A stretch of 64,000 bases of DNA from Gemmatimonadaceae bacterium (GCA_036003045.1 DASYSS010000070.1:1-64000), one strand, 5' to 3'. Counted from the stretch's first letter, positions 17,702 through 26,990 are shown. A program made the numbers and translations. Notes: a model not told the origin generated them from the sequence alone.

Positions 17702-18742
17702 ATGCACCGGTCGTATCACGCCGCACAAATCGTCGCGAGCGTTGCGTGCGCCGCAACGCTCTTTCTCGCCGCATGCTCGGACTCCGCGGTCACTCCACCC
17801 AGTCGAGACGTCGCGTCGGGCGGTCCTAGTCGGACGCAGATTGTCTCCGCGAACGGCCGCCACGAATTCCACACGAAAGACTGGTATCAGACGAACAACG
17901 CCAATGGCAATTCGCACGGCCACGGTGGTGGTGGCGGCGGAGGCTCAACCGGAATTTCGTATCACGGCGGACCGGTCCTGCAGGGCGGTACAAACGTGGT
18001 CGCGATCTATTGGTCCTCGGGGCGGATCTACAACGGCGGCCCCACGGCGCCGAGCACCGGCGCGGGATCCGCGGACAACTCGCTCGTCGGATATTTCCTG
18101 AACCATCTCGGCGGGTCGACTTACTTCAATATCAACACGACATACACCGACGGAAGCGGGCGCGCCATCGTCAATCAAGTCAACTACACGTCCTACTGGG
18201 CGAATGACGTCAACGCGCCGTCAGGGACGCAGTCGGTCAGCGATTCGCAGATGCTGTCGATGCTGGCGAGCGGCTTCAGCTCAGGCGCAATCCAATACAA
18301 TTCCAGCACGCTGTACCTGATTTTCACGGCCGGCGCCGTCAACCTCGGTGGCGGATTCGGCACCCAGTATTGCGCGTACCACGGGTACGGGACGGTCAAC
18401 GGCCAGACCGTCAGATACGCGGCGATGCCGTATGACTACGCATATCCGAGTGCCTGCACCAATGGCACCGCCGCGGCCAACGGAGACCCGGGCGCCGACT
18501 ACGAAGTGAACACGATCGCCCACGAGACGGAGGAAACGACAACCGACGAGCTCTTGAACGCGTGGTACGATGTGCGCGGGAACGAGAACGCCGACAAGTG
18601 TGCTTGGAATTTCGGTTCCACGTATGTGGGTGCCGGCGGCGGAGTGGCCAACATTCACGTTGGCACCAAGGACTTCTTGGTGCAGCAGAATTGGGTGAAT
18701 GCCGGATCGGGCGGCTGCGCACAGGGGTGGCCTTTGCTTTGA
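17702..18742 (+). CDS. EXORDIUM/PHI-1-like secreted lipoprotein
   Basis: 346 residues, ATG 17702 with TTCGGAGGCTCC upstream. The leader ends in a lipobox (ATLFLAAC-SDS) closely resembling that of the sedolisin before it. After a His/Gly-rich linker (about 75-82), the core shows features of the plant phosphate-induced-1/EXORDIUM family: ISYHGGPVLQGGTNVVAIYW at the start, a central domain with FLNHLGGSTYFNI, and NTIAHETEETTTDELLNAWY near residue 270, which in the family reads as an HE-containing segment before NAWY. Plant members act in cell-wall growth signalling. The bacterial role is unknown. The HETEE segment could bind a metal, but a full protease site is not evident. Confidence 0.72.
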   Translation: MHRSYHAAQIVASVACAATLFLAACSDSAVTPPSRDVASGGPSRTQIVSANGRHEFHTKDWYQTNNANGNSHGHGGGGGGGSTGISYHGGPVLQGGTNVVAIYWSSGRIYNGGPTAPSTGAGSADNSLVGYFLNHLGGSTYFNINTTYTDGSGRAIVNQVNYTSYWANDVNAPSGTQSVSDSQMLSMLASGFSSGAIQYNSSTLYLIFTAGAVNLGGGFGTQYCAYHGYGTVNGQTVRYAAMPYDYAYPSACTNGTAAANGDPGADYEVNTIAHETEETTTDELLNAWYDVRGNENADKCAWNFGSTYVGAGGGVANIHVGTKDFLVQQNWVNAGSGGCAQGWPLL

Positions 18743-18771
18743 GCAGTCCGCTCCAAGATCAGCCACGAACG

Positions 18772-18809
18772 CATCGGGTTCGGCACTCGCCGAGCCCGAT
18801 GTTTTTTTT
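18772..18809 (+). terminator. Intrinsic terminator of the EXORDIUM-like gene
   Basis: CATCGGGTTCGGC (18772-18784) pairs with GCCGAGCCCGATG (18789-18801) with one G-T wobble and a 4-nt loop. Eight T residues follow at 18802-18809. It abuts the stop of the convergent amidohydrolase gene. Confidence 0.9.
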
Positions 18810-20270
18810 CTAGAACAACCCGACCTTTCCTTTCACCGACGCGATGAGCTTGGCCGGGTCGTAGCCGATGCCTTGCTTGAACACGAGTGAGACTTTTCGA
18901 ATGTCCTCGATGCGCGCCGACGGGTCGCCGTCGATCACGACGAGATCGGCCTGCTTGCCGGTGGTGATCGAACCGATCTTGTCGGCCCGGCCGAGGTACG
19001 TCGCGCCGTTCAGCGTGCCGACCTTGATCGCCTCGACAGGCGAAAGTCCGCCCTCGGCGAGTAATTCGATCTGTCGTTGGTCCGAGTAGCCGGGAATCAC
19101 GCCGCCGCCGCCGGTCGGATCCGTCCCGGAGATCAGCAGCCCACCCGCTCGAAGGAAGCTGATCTCCATCGCGCGCTCCTTCGGAAAGAGCGCGGCGTAG
19201 TTCGACCGCGCGCTGTTCTGCGCGGCGCGGGTGCGCTGCTGCTGGAATTGGTCGCGGAGCTCCGGCACCAGCACGTCGAGTCCGGGCGGCTCCGGCCGGC
19301 CGGCTGTGAACGTCTCGAAGACCGTCAACGTGGATGTCATTGCGACGTGTCGCTTCACCAGCTCCGCGACGAGCGACCTGAACGGAGCGCCGGCCGTGTC
19401 GAGCGCGGCGATCGACGCTTGCCCGACGCCTTGCCCCGGGCAAATGTCCGGCTTCTTGCCGGCGACGAAGTCCGTGGACGCGAAGAAGCCGTGTTCCAAG
19501 TCGTCGATCCCGAGCTCGGCGGCCTCGCGATAGGTGACCGAGCAGAGATGGCCCGTCGTCTTGATGCCGCGCTTGTGTCCCTCGTCGATCGCCGCCTTGA
19601 GCTCATCGCGCGTGATGTGCATGTACGCCTTGAGCGACGACGCCCCCATGTCCGTCCAGTAGTCGACGAGGCGCCGCGCGTCGGCGGCGTCCGTCAGCTC
19701 GTGCACCTGCGGCAAATTCAGCCCGGGCCCCTCGAGGTACGGCGCGGTCGCGTCGATCCACGGGCCCGCACGTTCACCGCGGTCGATCGCCCGCTTCACC
19801 CCGATTTCGCCGAACCCATTCATGTTCCCGCCGCTGCGCATCGACGTCACGCCGCCGGCGAGGTAGAGGCGAGTGAAGCTCTCGGCGAGATATGCGTAGA
19901 CGCCCGGTCCGGTCGGGTAGAAGAGATGCTCGTGGACCATGACGAGTCCCGGAATCACCGACTTCCCTGAGAGATCCATCACGAGAGCGCTCGCCGGCGC
20001 GCTCGTCGACGCCGACGGTCCGAGCGCGGCGATCCGCCCGTCACGAATCACGACCGTTTGATCCGTGCGAGCCGGCGAGCCGGTGCCGTCGATCACGCGA
20101 ACGTGCGTCAGCGCGACGACGTTCGTGTCGACCTGAACGAATGGTCGCACAGCGGCGGCGATGGTCGGCCGCTGTGCGATCAGGGTTGCGGGCGCCGCCA
20201 AAATGGCGACGACGAGCTGCCGAATGCCGAAGGAGGATGGTGAGCGCATGGCGCTCAGCTTATCGCCCAT
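18810..20270 (-). CDS. Secreted amidohydrolase-family metal-dependent hydrolase
   Basis: 486 residues. A signal peptide (IRQLVVAILAAPATLIAQ) precedes the small beta domain (ALTHVRVIDGTGSPARTDQTVVIRDGRIAALG), typical of the imidazolonepropionase/prolidase branch of the amidohydrolase superfamily. The first metal motif is degenerate: VMVHEHLFYPTG carries His-Glu-His rather than His-x-His in the usual spot. Later markers are SLKAYMHI, IKTTGHLCSV, LEHGFF and GGLLISGTDPTGGG (the metal-proximal Asp). The C-terminus, with GKQADLVVIDGDPSARIEDI, is standard. The start is uncertain: ATG 20270 lies directly against GAGGAGG, and Met8 (20249) gives a cleaner leader. The substrate is unknown and is probably a peptide or cyclic amide. 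Confidence 0.82.
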   Translation of the reverse strand: MGDKLSAMRSPSSFGIRQLVVAILAAPATLIAQRPTIAAAVRPFVQVDTNVVALTHVRVIDGTGSPARTDQTVVIRDGRIAALGPSASTSAPASALVMDLSGKSVIPGLVMVHEHLFYPTGPGVYAYLAESFTRLYLAGGVTSMRSGGNMNGFGEIGVKRAIDRGERAGPWIDATAPYLEGPGLNLPQVHELTDAADARRLVDYWTDMGASSLKAYMHITRDELKAAIDEGHKRGIKTTGHLCSVTYREAAELGIDDLEHGFFASTDFVAGKKPDICPGQGVGQASIAALDTAGAPFRSLVAELVKRHVAMTSTLTVFETFTAGRPEPPGLDVLVPELRDQFQQQRTRAAQNSARSNYAALFPKERAMEISFLRAGGLLISGTDPTGGGGVIPGYSDQRQIELLAEGGLSPVEAIKVGTLNGATYLGRADKIGSITTGKQADLVVIDGDPSARIEDIRKVSLVFKQGIGYDPAKLIASVKGKVGLF

Positions 20271-20310
20271 CCTCCTCGGCGTCGAGGTGCGCTACGCGTT
20301 CGGGGCCACG

Positions 20311-21552
20311 TCATAGCGTCTTGAGATACGCGATGAGCGCGGCTTTCTGGTTCGTTTTGAGACCGGCGAATCGATCGCGCGACCGGGATGCTTCACCGCC
20401 GTGCTGCGCGATCGCGTCCTCGAGCGTCGGCGAACGCGCATCGTGCAAAAAGTGCGTGCGAAATCGAAGACCCATGAGCGGTTCAGTGCGGAACTCCGAG
20501 GCGCCGGCGCCGCCGCGACAAATGTCGGCGAGTCCCGGTCCCATGTCGTGCAGCAGCAAATCGGTGAATGCCTGAACGTTCACGTTGCTGAGCGCCGCGA
20601 TGGACGACGGACCGGTGCGGAGGCTGGGCACGTGACAGGTGGCGCAGCCGATCGACGAAAACAGTTGGCGTCCGTCGTTCGCGTCCGGGCCGCCGTGGAG
20701 CTGGGGCGGCGGCGCCAGGAAGCGCACGAAATCCGTCGCGAGAGCGAGGTCGTCGTCGCTGATCTCCGGCCCGGGAATCGGATCGATGGTTTCGTCGAAC
20801 GGGAACGGGATGCCGGCGAGCCGCTGTTCGGCCGGCGCGATGCTGCTCGTGATGCCCATCTCGTTCTGGAACGCCCCGGCATTGAAGCCCAGGAGCGTGA
20901 CGTCCGTCGCCTTCCGTCCGAAGCGGGCCACTTCGCCGCTCACCATGCTCGGTCGTCCACGCACGCCGTCGCCATTCGCATCGGTCGGGTCGGCGAGAGC
21001 GATGATCGTGCTCGCGGGAATGGCCTCGAGAAGCCCGAAGCCAAACAATGCCGGCGTCGTACGATGCGCGGCGTGACTTCCCGCCTGCGACGGAATCGCC
21101 TCGGCGAGGTAGTCGGGATAATAGGTCTGCAGCATCGCCGTCGTATGATGCTGGATGACCGCGCCGCCGAACGCGGCGAGATCGAGGCACGCTCCATCCG
21201 ATTCGACCGACACGTGCATCTCTACGTCCTCATCCAGATCGTCGCCGAACCCGCCGGTCGACGGCTCCTCGTGGCAACTCGCGCACGCGTTCGAATTGAA
21301 CGACGGCCCGAGGCCCGTCTGGTCCGTGAACACACGGCTGAAGACCGCGCGTCCGCGATTGAACCGATCGAGTTGATCCGGCGTCAGGCCGGGGAGCGGT
21401 TCGTCGAGCTGCTCGTCGTCGCCCGAGACGTCTCTGCTCGATCCTTGCGCGACGACCGCGCTGCGCGGCGCCGATGGCGGTGAGTCGAGCGTGCACGCCG
21501 AGAACACGAGAGCAATCGTTCCGGCGGCGGCGAGGTGGGGTCCGCGTCGCAT
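20311..21552 (-). CDS. Di-heme oxidoreductase-like cytochrome (DHOR/thiol oxidoreductase family)
   Basis: 413 residues, exported, with a lipobox-like ALVFSAC-TLD end of leader. Two c-type heme motifs are visible, CASCH near residue 94 and CATCH near 300. The sequence order fits the DHOR (DUF1111) family: FNRGRAVFSRVFTDQTGLGPSFNSNAC before the first heme, a long middle domain with TTPALFGFGLLEAIP, and the second heme followed by HDMGPGLAD and RTEPLMGLRFRTHFLHDAR. The last segment (LKTNQKAALIAYLKTL) is the usual cytochrome end. Family members sit beside iron-regulated transport genes, but no such neighbour is present here. The 5' leader has a GCGCACC/GGTGCGC hairpin at 21591-21613 and an AT-rich patch at 21621-21650 that may hold its promoter. 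Confidence 0.85.
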   Translation of the reverse strand: MRRGPHLAAAGTIALVFSACTLDSPPSAPRSAVVAQGSSRDVSGDDEQLDEPLPGLTPDQLDRFNRGRAVFSRVFTDQTGLGPSFNSNACASCHEEPSTGGFGDDLDEDVEMHVSVESDGACLDLAAFGGAVIQHHTTAMLQTYYPDYLAEAIPSQAGSHAAHRTTPALFGFGLLEAIPASTIIALADPTDANGDGVRGRPSMVSGEVARFGRKATDVTLLGFNAGAFQNEMGITSSIAPAEQRLAGIPFPFDETIDPIPGPEISDDDLALATDFVRFLAPPPQLHGGPDANDGRQLFSSIGCATCHVPSLRTGPSSIAALSNVNVQAFTDLLLHDMGPGLADICRGGAGASEFRTEPLMGLRFRTHFLHDARSPTLEDAIAQHGGEASRSRDRFAGLKTNQKAALIAYLKTL

Positions 21553-21792
21553 GGGGAGCGCTCCGATGAAAGGCGCGCCATGCTATCGTCGCGCACCGGC
21601 ACCCGCGGTGCGCCGCAGCACAATTTTTATGAAATTCTAAAGACAGTTCTGCTCGCTTGGATGCTCGACGCGTGATCCTTTGCCTTGTTGCGAGCTCAGC
21701 GGCGTCCAGCGTGCTATGGCACCGGCGGCGGGGCTGATAACCGATACGCGAGCACCGTCGCCGCGCTGGAATTCGCCGTGGCTACCGACCGA

Positions 21793-23055
21793 TCACCGCA
21801 TCGCCCAGGCGAGAAACCGTTCGGTGTAATACAGGCTCAATTGAGAGCTCACCCCGTCGAACACCTCGTCGAAACCGTGTTCCGCCCACGGGATCTCGAG
21901 ATACGCCGCCGGCGTTCCCGACTCGTTCAGCTTCTCGGCGAACACCCGCGCGTACTTCGCTTCGACGACGTTGTCTCGCCCGCCGTAGATCAAGAGCGTC
22001 GGCGGCAGCGAACGGCCTCGGTCGGCGGTGGCGTACGACATCGGCGACGCGTCGGCGTACTCTCTGGGGAATTTGCCGGGCCCACCACCGATGTATTCGT
22101 CCATGATCGACTGGACGTTCAGCGGATCCGGACGCGGGGGATCCCGATACGATGTGGGCAGATCGATCGGACCGTAGAAGCTGATCACTCCGCGCACGCC
22201 CGGCCGCTGCTTCGCGTATGCCGCGAGCAGCGCTAGCTGGCCGCCGGCCGACCGCCCGAGCAACACGACCCGCGTCGTGTCGGCCTCGTACTCATTCGAG
22301 TGCGCGTTGATCCACGCGAGTGCGGTGTCGACGTCCGCCAGTTGTCCCGGCCAGCGCGTCTCGGGCGCGCGCCGATAGTCGATCGAGAACACCACATATC
22401 CGGCATTCGTCAGCCACTCGGCGAAATTGGAATGGTCCTCTGGCGCGCCGTTTTGCCACGACCCGCCGTGAATCTGCACGACCACGGGGAATCGTCCCGG
22501 CTTCTGCGGGCGATACACGTCCAACGTCAACGCTCGGCCGTTCCGGGAAACGAACGTCAGGCCGCGATCGACCCGCGCATCGTTCGTCGAGATGCCCCGG
22601 AACAGATCCAGCGCGCTCACGGGGGCCGCGCGAAGCGGCGCGGCCGGCTCGCGGATCATCACTCCGCTCTGACCGTCGAGCTCGTGAATGGTGGCGCTCA
22701 GCCTGAAAAAGATGCTTTCGGCGAGTCCCAACGCGATCAAACCAATCAGCGCGCCAAGCTGCGCGAGACGGGAGCGCGACGCGCTACGGAGCGCGAAGAT
22801 GATGCCGAGGAGCGCGACGACCCCGAGCCACGCGCACAGCTCGGGCGCCGCGACGGCGAGGCGGAGGAAGAAATAGCTGGGCGGCGGAATGAAGATCCAC
22901 ATGGCGCCCAACAGCGCGGCGACCGCGAGCGTGATACCCGTCCAGCCGGTGACGCCCGGGCCCGTGGGCAGCGGCGCCTCACCCGGCTCTTCAATCTCCC
23001 AACGGCTCTGCCATCGAGAGGCGGGGGGGGGAGTCACGTCAGCGGTTTCGTTCAC
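21793..23055 (-). CDS. Membrane-anchored alpha/beta hydrolase (carboxylesterase, BD-FAE type)
   Basis: 420 residues. The first 130 hold about three membrane helices (WTGITLAVAALLGAMWIFIP, AWLGVVALLGIIFAL, LAQLGALIGLIALGLAESIFF). The rest is an alpha/beta hydrolase of the hormone-sensitive-lipase/BD-FAE kind: oxyanion motif VVVQIHGGSWQNG near residue 195, nucleophile GRSAGGQ near 272, acid in LLIYGGRDNVV near 360 and His in WAEHGFDEV near 395. It cleaves carboxylic esters. The substrate is unknown. Its ATG overlaps the preceding amidohydrolase stop by 17 nt, so it is the last gene of the minus-strand operon starting at 28318 and is probably translationally coupled. Confidence 0.85.
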   Translation of the reverse strand: MNETADVTPPPASRWQSRWEIEEPGEAPLPTGPGVTGWTGITLAVAALLGAMWIFIPPPSYFFLRLAVAAPELCAWLGVVALLGIIFALRSASRSRLAQLGALIGLIALGLAESIFFRLSATIHELDGQSGVMIREPAAPLRAAPVSALDLFRGISTNDARVDRGLTFVSRNGRALTLDVYRPQKPGRFPVVVQIHGGSWQNGAPEDHSNFAEWLTNAGYVVFSIDYRRAPETRWPGQLADVDTALAWINAHSNEYEADTTRVVLLGRSAGGQLALLAAYAKQRPGVRGVISFYGPIDLPTSYRDPPRPDPLNVQSIMDEYIGGGPGKFPREYADASPMSYATADRGRSLPPTLLIYGGRDNVVEAKYARVFAEKLNESGTPAAYLEIPWAEHGFDEVFDGVSSQLSLYYTERFLAWAMR

Positions 23056-24580
23056 TCTTGTCGGTTCGGTCTGCCTTCGTTCGGCGGTCCGCGCGAGCCC
23101 TGGCGACGAGCTGCTTCACCTCGGCCATGAGCGTGGGACCGTGATAGGGGATGCCGTCCTTGATCGTCCACTCGACACCGCCGGTGTGCACCGGCTTGCC
23201 GTTCTTGATGTCGTCCACGCCGGTTGGGTAGAGGACCTTCAGGTTCTCGAGCGGATTGCCGTTTACCACGATCAGATCCGCCTTGAATCCCTGACGAACG
23301 CGACCCAATTCGGTTTCTTTGCCGAGGATGCGCGCGTTGTTGAAAGTCGCGTGCTGGACGACCTTGATCGGATTGAAGCCGGCTTCCTGGTGCAGCTCGA
23401 GCTCGCGCAGCAACCCGAAGCCGTACATCTGGTAGATGAACCCGGCGTCGTCTCCCGCGCCGACAAGTCCGCCCTTTCGCTCGAAGTCGCGGACGGCGCT
23501 CATCCAGATTCTATAGTTCTCTTTCCAGAACGTTTCGTCGGTCGACGTCCAGCCGAAGAAGTACGATCCGTGGTTCGCCGGGTCGGGCTTGAAGTACTCC
23601 TCGAGCGTCGGATGGAGGTAGTCGCCGAACCAGGGCTGCGTTTTCGCGCGCTGCAGATCGCGCGACGCCTCATAAATGTCGAACGTCGGCACCCACGCGA
23701 CATGTCGCGCGACCATCGAGTCGAGCACCATCTGCAGCCGCGCCGGGTCGGCCTCGCGCCACAGATGTCCGGCCCATCGGAAACGGTCCGTCTCGTTGTT
23801 GTAGTTGTAGTACGACGGAAAATTCTGGACGCCGTCGACGATCGCCGCGTCGGGGATGCCGTACCAATGCTCGATGCTGGTCGTGCCGAAGTGAATGTCG
23901 TCCCAGGCGTTCGTCTCCTCGACACCGACGTGATGCGCGATGCGCAGTCCTTCCTTGTGCGCTTCGTCCTCCATCACCTGCATGATGTCGCGGTCGATGC
24001 CGAGCAGCTTGATGCCGTCGGCGCCCATTGCCTTGAGTGAACGCACGCGAGCGCGCGCCGAATCGGCGTTGGTCGGCCGGCCGAACTGCGGATAGACGAA
24101 GATGCGCGGCGCCTGGAGCGTGCCCTTGTTGCTCGCATCTCGCCACGCCAGCGCCTTCCTCGTGTCGCTGCCGACGTCGCGCACCGCGGTGATGCCGCAC
24201 GCGAGCCAGATCTTGAACTCGTACTCGATCGGCTGCGCGGTGCCGCCGCGTTCATCTTGCAGGTGCGCGTGCGCGTTGATCAGCCCGGGCAATACGTACT
24301 TGCCGCTCGCGTCGATCTCCGCCGTGTTCGCGTCGGCACGCGGTCGGCGATCTGCGCCGTTGCGCCCGAGCGCAACCGGATCGAGCGCGACCAACTGCGT
24401 GATCATCCCGCCCTGCACGACGATGTCGAACGGGCCCTTTGCGGGGGTGCCGTTTCCGTCGACGACGGTAGCGTTTCTGATGATCAGTCGTGCCGGACGC
24501 GTCCCGCTGACGACCGCCGTCTGCGCGACGGCCGAACCAGCGGTGAGCGCCAATGCCAGCAAAGGAGGGAGGCGCCGCAT
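23039..24580 (-). CDS. Secreted amidohydrolase-family hydrolase
   Basis: 513 residues with a signal peptide (PPLLALALTAGSAVAQ). The amidohydrolase fold is clear: RLIIRNATVVDGNGTPAKGP, then the metal motif LPGLINAHAHLQD (His-x-His) near residue 100, DGIKLLGIDRD, LRIAHHVG, TSIEHWYG and GGLVGAGDDAG (the Asp ligand). The C-terminal beta domain contains GFKADLIVVNGNPLENL. It resembles the 18810-20270 enzyme in plan, but the HxH site is intact. A short basic tail (RARADRRTKADRTDKSERNR) is unusual, and it is the part that overlaps the start of the esterase gene. Hydrolysis of C-N bonds in a small molecule or peptide is expected. The specific substrate is not predictable. Confidence 0.88.
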   Translation of the reverse strand: MRRLPPLLALALTAGSAVAQTAVVSGTRPARLIIRNATVVDGNGTPAKGPFDIVVQGGMITQLVALDPVALGRNGADRRPRADANTAEIDASGKYVLPGLINAHAHLQDERGGTAQPIEYEFKIWLACGITAVRDVGSDTRKALAWRDASNKGTLQAPRIFVYPQFGRPTNADSARARVRSLKAMGADGIKLLGIDRDIMQVMEDEAHKEGLRIAHHVGVEETNAWDDIHFGTTSIEHWYGIPDAAIVDGVQNFPSYYNYNNETDRFRWAGHLWREADPARLQMVLDSMVARHVAWVPTFDIYEASRDLQRAKTQPWFGDYLHPTLEEYFKPDPANHGSYFFGWTSTDETFWKENYRIWMSAVRDFERKGGLVGAGDDAGFIYQMYGFGLLRELELHQEAGFNPIKVVQHATFNNARILGKETELGRVRQGFKADLIVVNGNPLENLKVLYPTGVDDIKNGKPVHTGGVEWTIKDGIPYHGPTLMAEVKQLVARARADRRTKADRTDKSERNR

Positions 24581-24689
24581 CGGATGATCATCATATACCC
24601 GGAGAAGGTCCGCAAGACCGCAGGCCTCGGGCGGCCCGAATCGTTACCCGGGGAATACCACGACCCGATCCACCCTACGGGCGTCGCGG

Positions 24690-25130
24690 CTACCGGGCGG
24701 CTGGAGCATCGCCGTCACCGTTCTTCGCCGCCATCGTATAGCACCATGCCTCGCCTTCGAGCACCGTCTCGCCCGTCTGCCGAGTGACCACGCATCGAAG
24801 CTGCGTAACAGGCTTGGAGGGGTGGACGCTCACGACTTCGGCGTTCGCGGTGATCGTGTCGCCGATGTAGACCGGGGCGGTGAACTTCCAGTTCTGGCTG
24901 AGGAAGACCGACCCCGGTCCCGGCAGATCCATCGCGACCAGCGCGTGGAGCAAACCGGTCGTCAACCCGCCTTGCACGACGAGCGCGCCGAACCGCGTCC
25001 GTTCGGCGAACGCGGTGTCGAAGTGCAGTGGATTGTAGTCGCCAGTGAGCTCGGCGAAAATCTCGACGTGCTTCCCGGAGAGCGTGAGCGAACGGCTCGC
25101 GCGTTGACCGACCGTCGGCGGTCTCGTCAT
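24690..25130 (-). CDS. MaoC-like (R)-specific enoyl-CoA hydratase
   Basis: 146 residues, a single hot-dog domain. The hydratase-2 motif is present as AELTGDYNPLHFD around residues 27-39, with Asp and His as the catalytic pair, followed by the strand FGALVVQGGLTTGLL. Such enzymes add water across trans-2-enoyl-CoA to give the (R)-3-hydroxyacyl form, serving fatty-acid oxidation or polyhydroxyalkanoate supply. It has no signal peptide, unlike its operon neighbours, and lies only 10 bp after the stop of the secreted unknown protein, so it is cytoplasmic but co-transcribed. No thiolase or other fatty-acid gene is nearby to fix the pathway. Confidence 0.85.
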   Translation of the reverse strand: MTRPPTVGQRASRSLTLSGKHVEIFAELTGDYNPLHFDTAFAERTRFGALVVQGGLTTGLLHALVAMDLPGPGSVFLSQNWKFTAPVYIGDTITANAEVVSVHPSKPVTQLRCVVTRQTGETVLEGEAWCYTMAAKNGDGDAPAAR

Positions 25131-25140
25131 CGGATGCCGA

Positions 25141-25755
25141 TTACATCTTCGGCGAAAGCATGATGTGCGCCTTCGGCGTGCCCGGGTACATGATCCACAT
25201 TCCGTTTTCGGACGGCTTTTCCGGAAGACCCGTGGTCGCGCCCGTCGCCCCCGAGATGTAGACGACGATGAGCGGCTGCGCTCCGGTGACCGTGTTCGCC
25301 GCCGGATCGAACTTGCCGCCGAACAGCTGATACATCGACGCCGGTTGCTTGGGCATCTCGAGCTTGCCCGCCTTCACTTCGGCGAACCGTACTGTGTCGA
25401 CCTGCTCGTCCTTCGTGCCGCTCGCGCGCAGCGCTCTGCCGCGTGCCATGAATGGCTCCAGGGCCTGGTGGTAGCAGGCCGCGTGATACCCCCGTTTGCC
25501 GTCCGGTTCGGGAAGGAAACAGGTGAAGACCTTGCCTTCGCGAAGCGTCACGAGGGCGGGGCTGCCGTTGCGATACCCCAGGACTTTGGCGGACGCGCGG
25601 GCTTCCGCCGGCAATGGAAGCACGGCGGCCGCGATTTGTTCGGCTTCGGTCATCGAGACCGGGGGCATCGCGGCCGCGCCGGCCTGCTTGGCCGCGCCCT
25701 GGGCGAACGCGGCGCCGAGTGGGGCGCAGAGGACGATCAACGCTGAGAATCGCAC
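25141..25755 (-). CDS. Secreted protein of unknown function
   Basis: 204 residues from GTG 25755, chosen because AAGGA lies 9-13 nt upstream and it opens a good signal peptide (FSALIVLCAPLGAAFAQ). A longer frame to 25812 overlaps the propeller gene. The mature part begins with an Ala-rich segment and then has VLGYRNGSPALVTLREGKVFTC, two more Cys near GYHAACYHQ, and a C-terminal half reading like a small beta domain ending NGMWIMYPGTPKAHIMLSP. I do not recognise a family. The segment around FTCFLPEPDGKRGYHAACY could form a disulfide. It sits between a propeller gene (41 bp) and MaoC (10 bp) in the minus-strand operon. Confidence 0.6.
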   Translation of the reverse strand: MRFSALIVLCAPLGAAFAQGAAKQAGAAAMPPVSMTEAEQIAAAVLPLPAEARASAKVLGYRNGSPALVTLREGKVFTCFLPEPDGKRGYHAACYHQALEPFMARGRALRASGTKDEQVDTVRFAEVKAGKLEMPKQPASMYQLFGGKFDPAANTVTGAQPLIVVYISGATGATTGLPEKPSENGMWIMYPGTPKAHIMLSPKM

Positions 25756-25796
25756 GATTGGGTTCCTTGAGAGAGTGGGGGGGAAAGAGCTCGCGG

Positions 25797-26990
25797 TCAC
25801 CGCTTGGGCCACACGACGCCCTGGCTCGGGTCGACGGACGCCATGCCCTTATATACGAACTTCTGAATTCGCTTTCCCTCGTACGTCTCGGTCGTGTAGA
25901 TGTTGCCCTTCGAGTCGGTGGCGATGCTGTGCACGGCGAACCACTGGCCGGGTTGGCGGCCGCCGTCGCCGAACTCGGTGATGATGTCCAGCGATTGCCG
26001 GTCCATCACGTACACGCGCTCGTTCTTGCCGTCGGCGAGGAAGATGTACTTCTGCTGCGGATCCTTCGAGAAGGCGATGTCCCACACCGAGCCGTCGCCC
26101 TTCGTCGCGGGTTTGATGATCTTTTCCTTCACGAATTCGCCGCTCTCCTTGAACACCTGAATGCGATCGTTGACGCGGTCGCAGACGTAGAGCAGGCCAT
26201 CGACCGAGGGCTCGGCGCAGTGCACGGGATTTCGGAAACTCGGCTGCGGCTGGCCGGGCTCGTACGGCGGAAGCGCGGAGTCGTATGGGGCCTTTCCGTA
26301 GGCGCCCCAGAAACGCTTGATCCTGCCGTCGTTCATGTCGAGGACGGCCACACGCCTATTGCCGTAGCCGTCGGCGATGAACGCTTCGTTCGCCTTGTAA
26401 TCGAACGAGATCTTCGCGACGCGGCCGAAATGCGACGTGCTGTTGCTGTTCGTCGCCTGACCCGGCTCGCCGATCTGCATCAGGAACTTGCCGTCGTGCG
26501 TGAATTTGAGGATGTGGGAGTCGCTGCCGGCGTCCCCGCGGCCGCCGTTGCCGCCGATCCACACGTTGTTCTTGTTGTCGATCGAGATCCCGTGGTTAGA
26601 CGACGGCCAGACGTACTTCTTGTCTTCGGGCGGACCGCCCCACGCGTTGACGAGATTTCCGGCGGGATCGAACTCGAGCACCGGCGGCGCGGGGACGCAG
26701 CACTCGCTGAGCGGCGGATTTTGCGCCGCGCCGATCTCATTTCGCGCATCGAACGTGTCGTTGCGATGCACGATGAAAACGTGGTCGTTGGCGTCTACGC
26801 CGACGCCGATCACGTTGCCGAGGACCCAGTGGTTGGGGAGCGGCTTGGGCCAGAGCGGATCGACTTCGAAGCGCGGCGCTTGCACCAGCGTCGCGCGCGC
26901 CGACGCGTCGAGCGCGCGTTGACCGATGCCAAGCGAAACAATCGCGCCGGCAAGCGTGGCGGCGAGAACGAGTCTGCGGCGTCCGGTCAC
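25797..26990 (-). CDS. Secreted NHL-type six-bladed beta-propeller protein
   Basis: 397 residues with a signal peptide (LVLAATLAGAIVSLGIG). NHL-like blades of the form GVGVDANDHVFIVHRND, GISIDNKNNVWIGG, DGLLYVCDRVNDRIQVF and SIATDSKGNIYTTETYEGKRIQKF recur about every 45-55 residues and fill residues 40-395, giving a six-bladed propeller. An adjacent cysteine pair (SECCVPAPPVLEF, about residue 95) is shared with the next gene. Its ATG overlaps the stop of the upstream propeller gene by 4 nt (ATGA), showing tight coupling and a tandem duplication. Relatives include peptidyl-hydroxyglycine lyases and many binding proteins. No active site is apparent. Confidence 0.8.
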   Translation of the reverse strand: MTGRRRLVLAATLAGAIVSLGIGQRALDASARATLVQAPRFEVDPLWPKPLPNHWVLGNVIGVGVDANDHVFIVHRNDTFDARNEIGAAQNPPLSECCVPAPPVLEFDPAGNLVNAWGGPPEDKKYVWPSSNHGISIDNKNNVWIGGNGGRGDAGSDSHILKFTHDGKFLMQIGEPGQATNSNSTSHFGRVAKISFDYKANEAFIADGYGNRRVAVLDMNDGRIKRFWGAYGKAPYDSALPPYEPGQPQPSFRNPVHCAEPSVDGLLYVCDRVNDRIQVFKESGEFVKEKIIKPATKGDGSVWDIAFSKDPQQKYIFLADGKNERVYVMDRQSLDIITEFGDGGRQPGQWFAVHSIATDSKGNIYTTETYEGKRIQKFVYKGMASVDPSQGVVWPKR

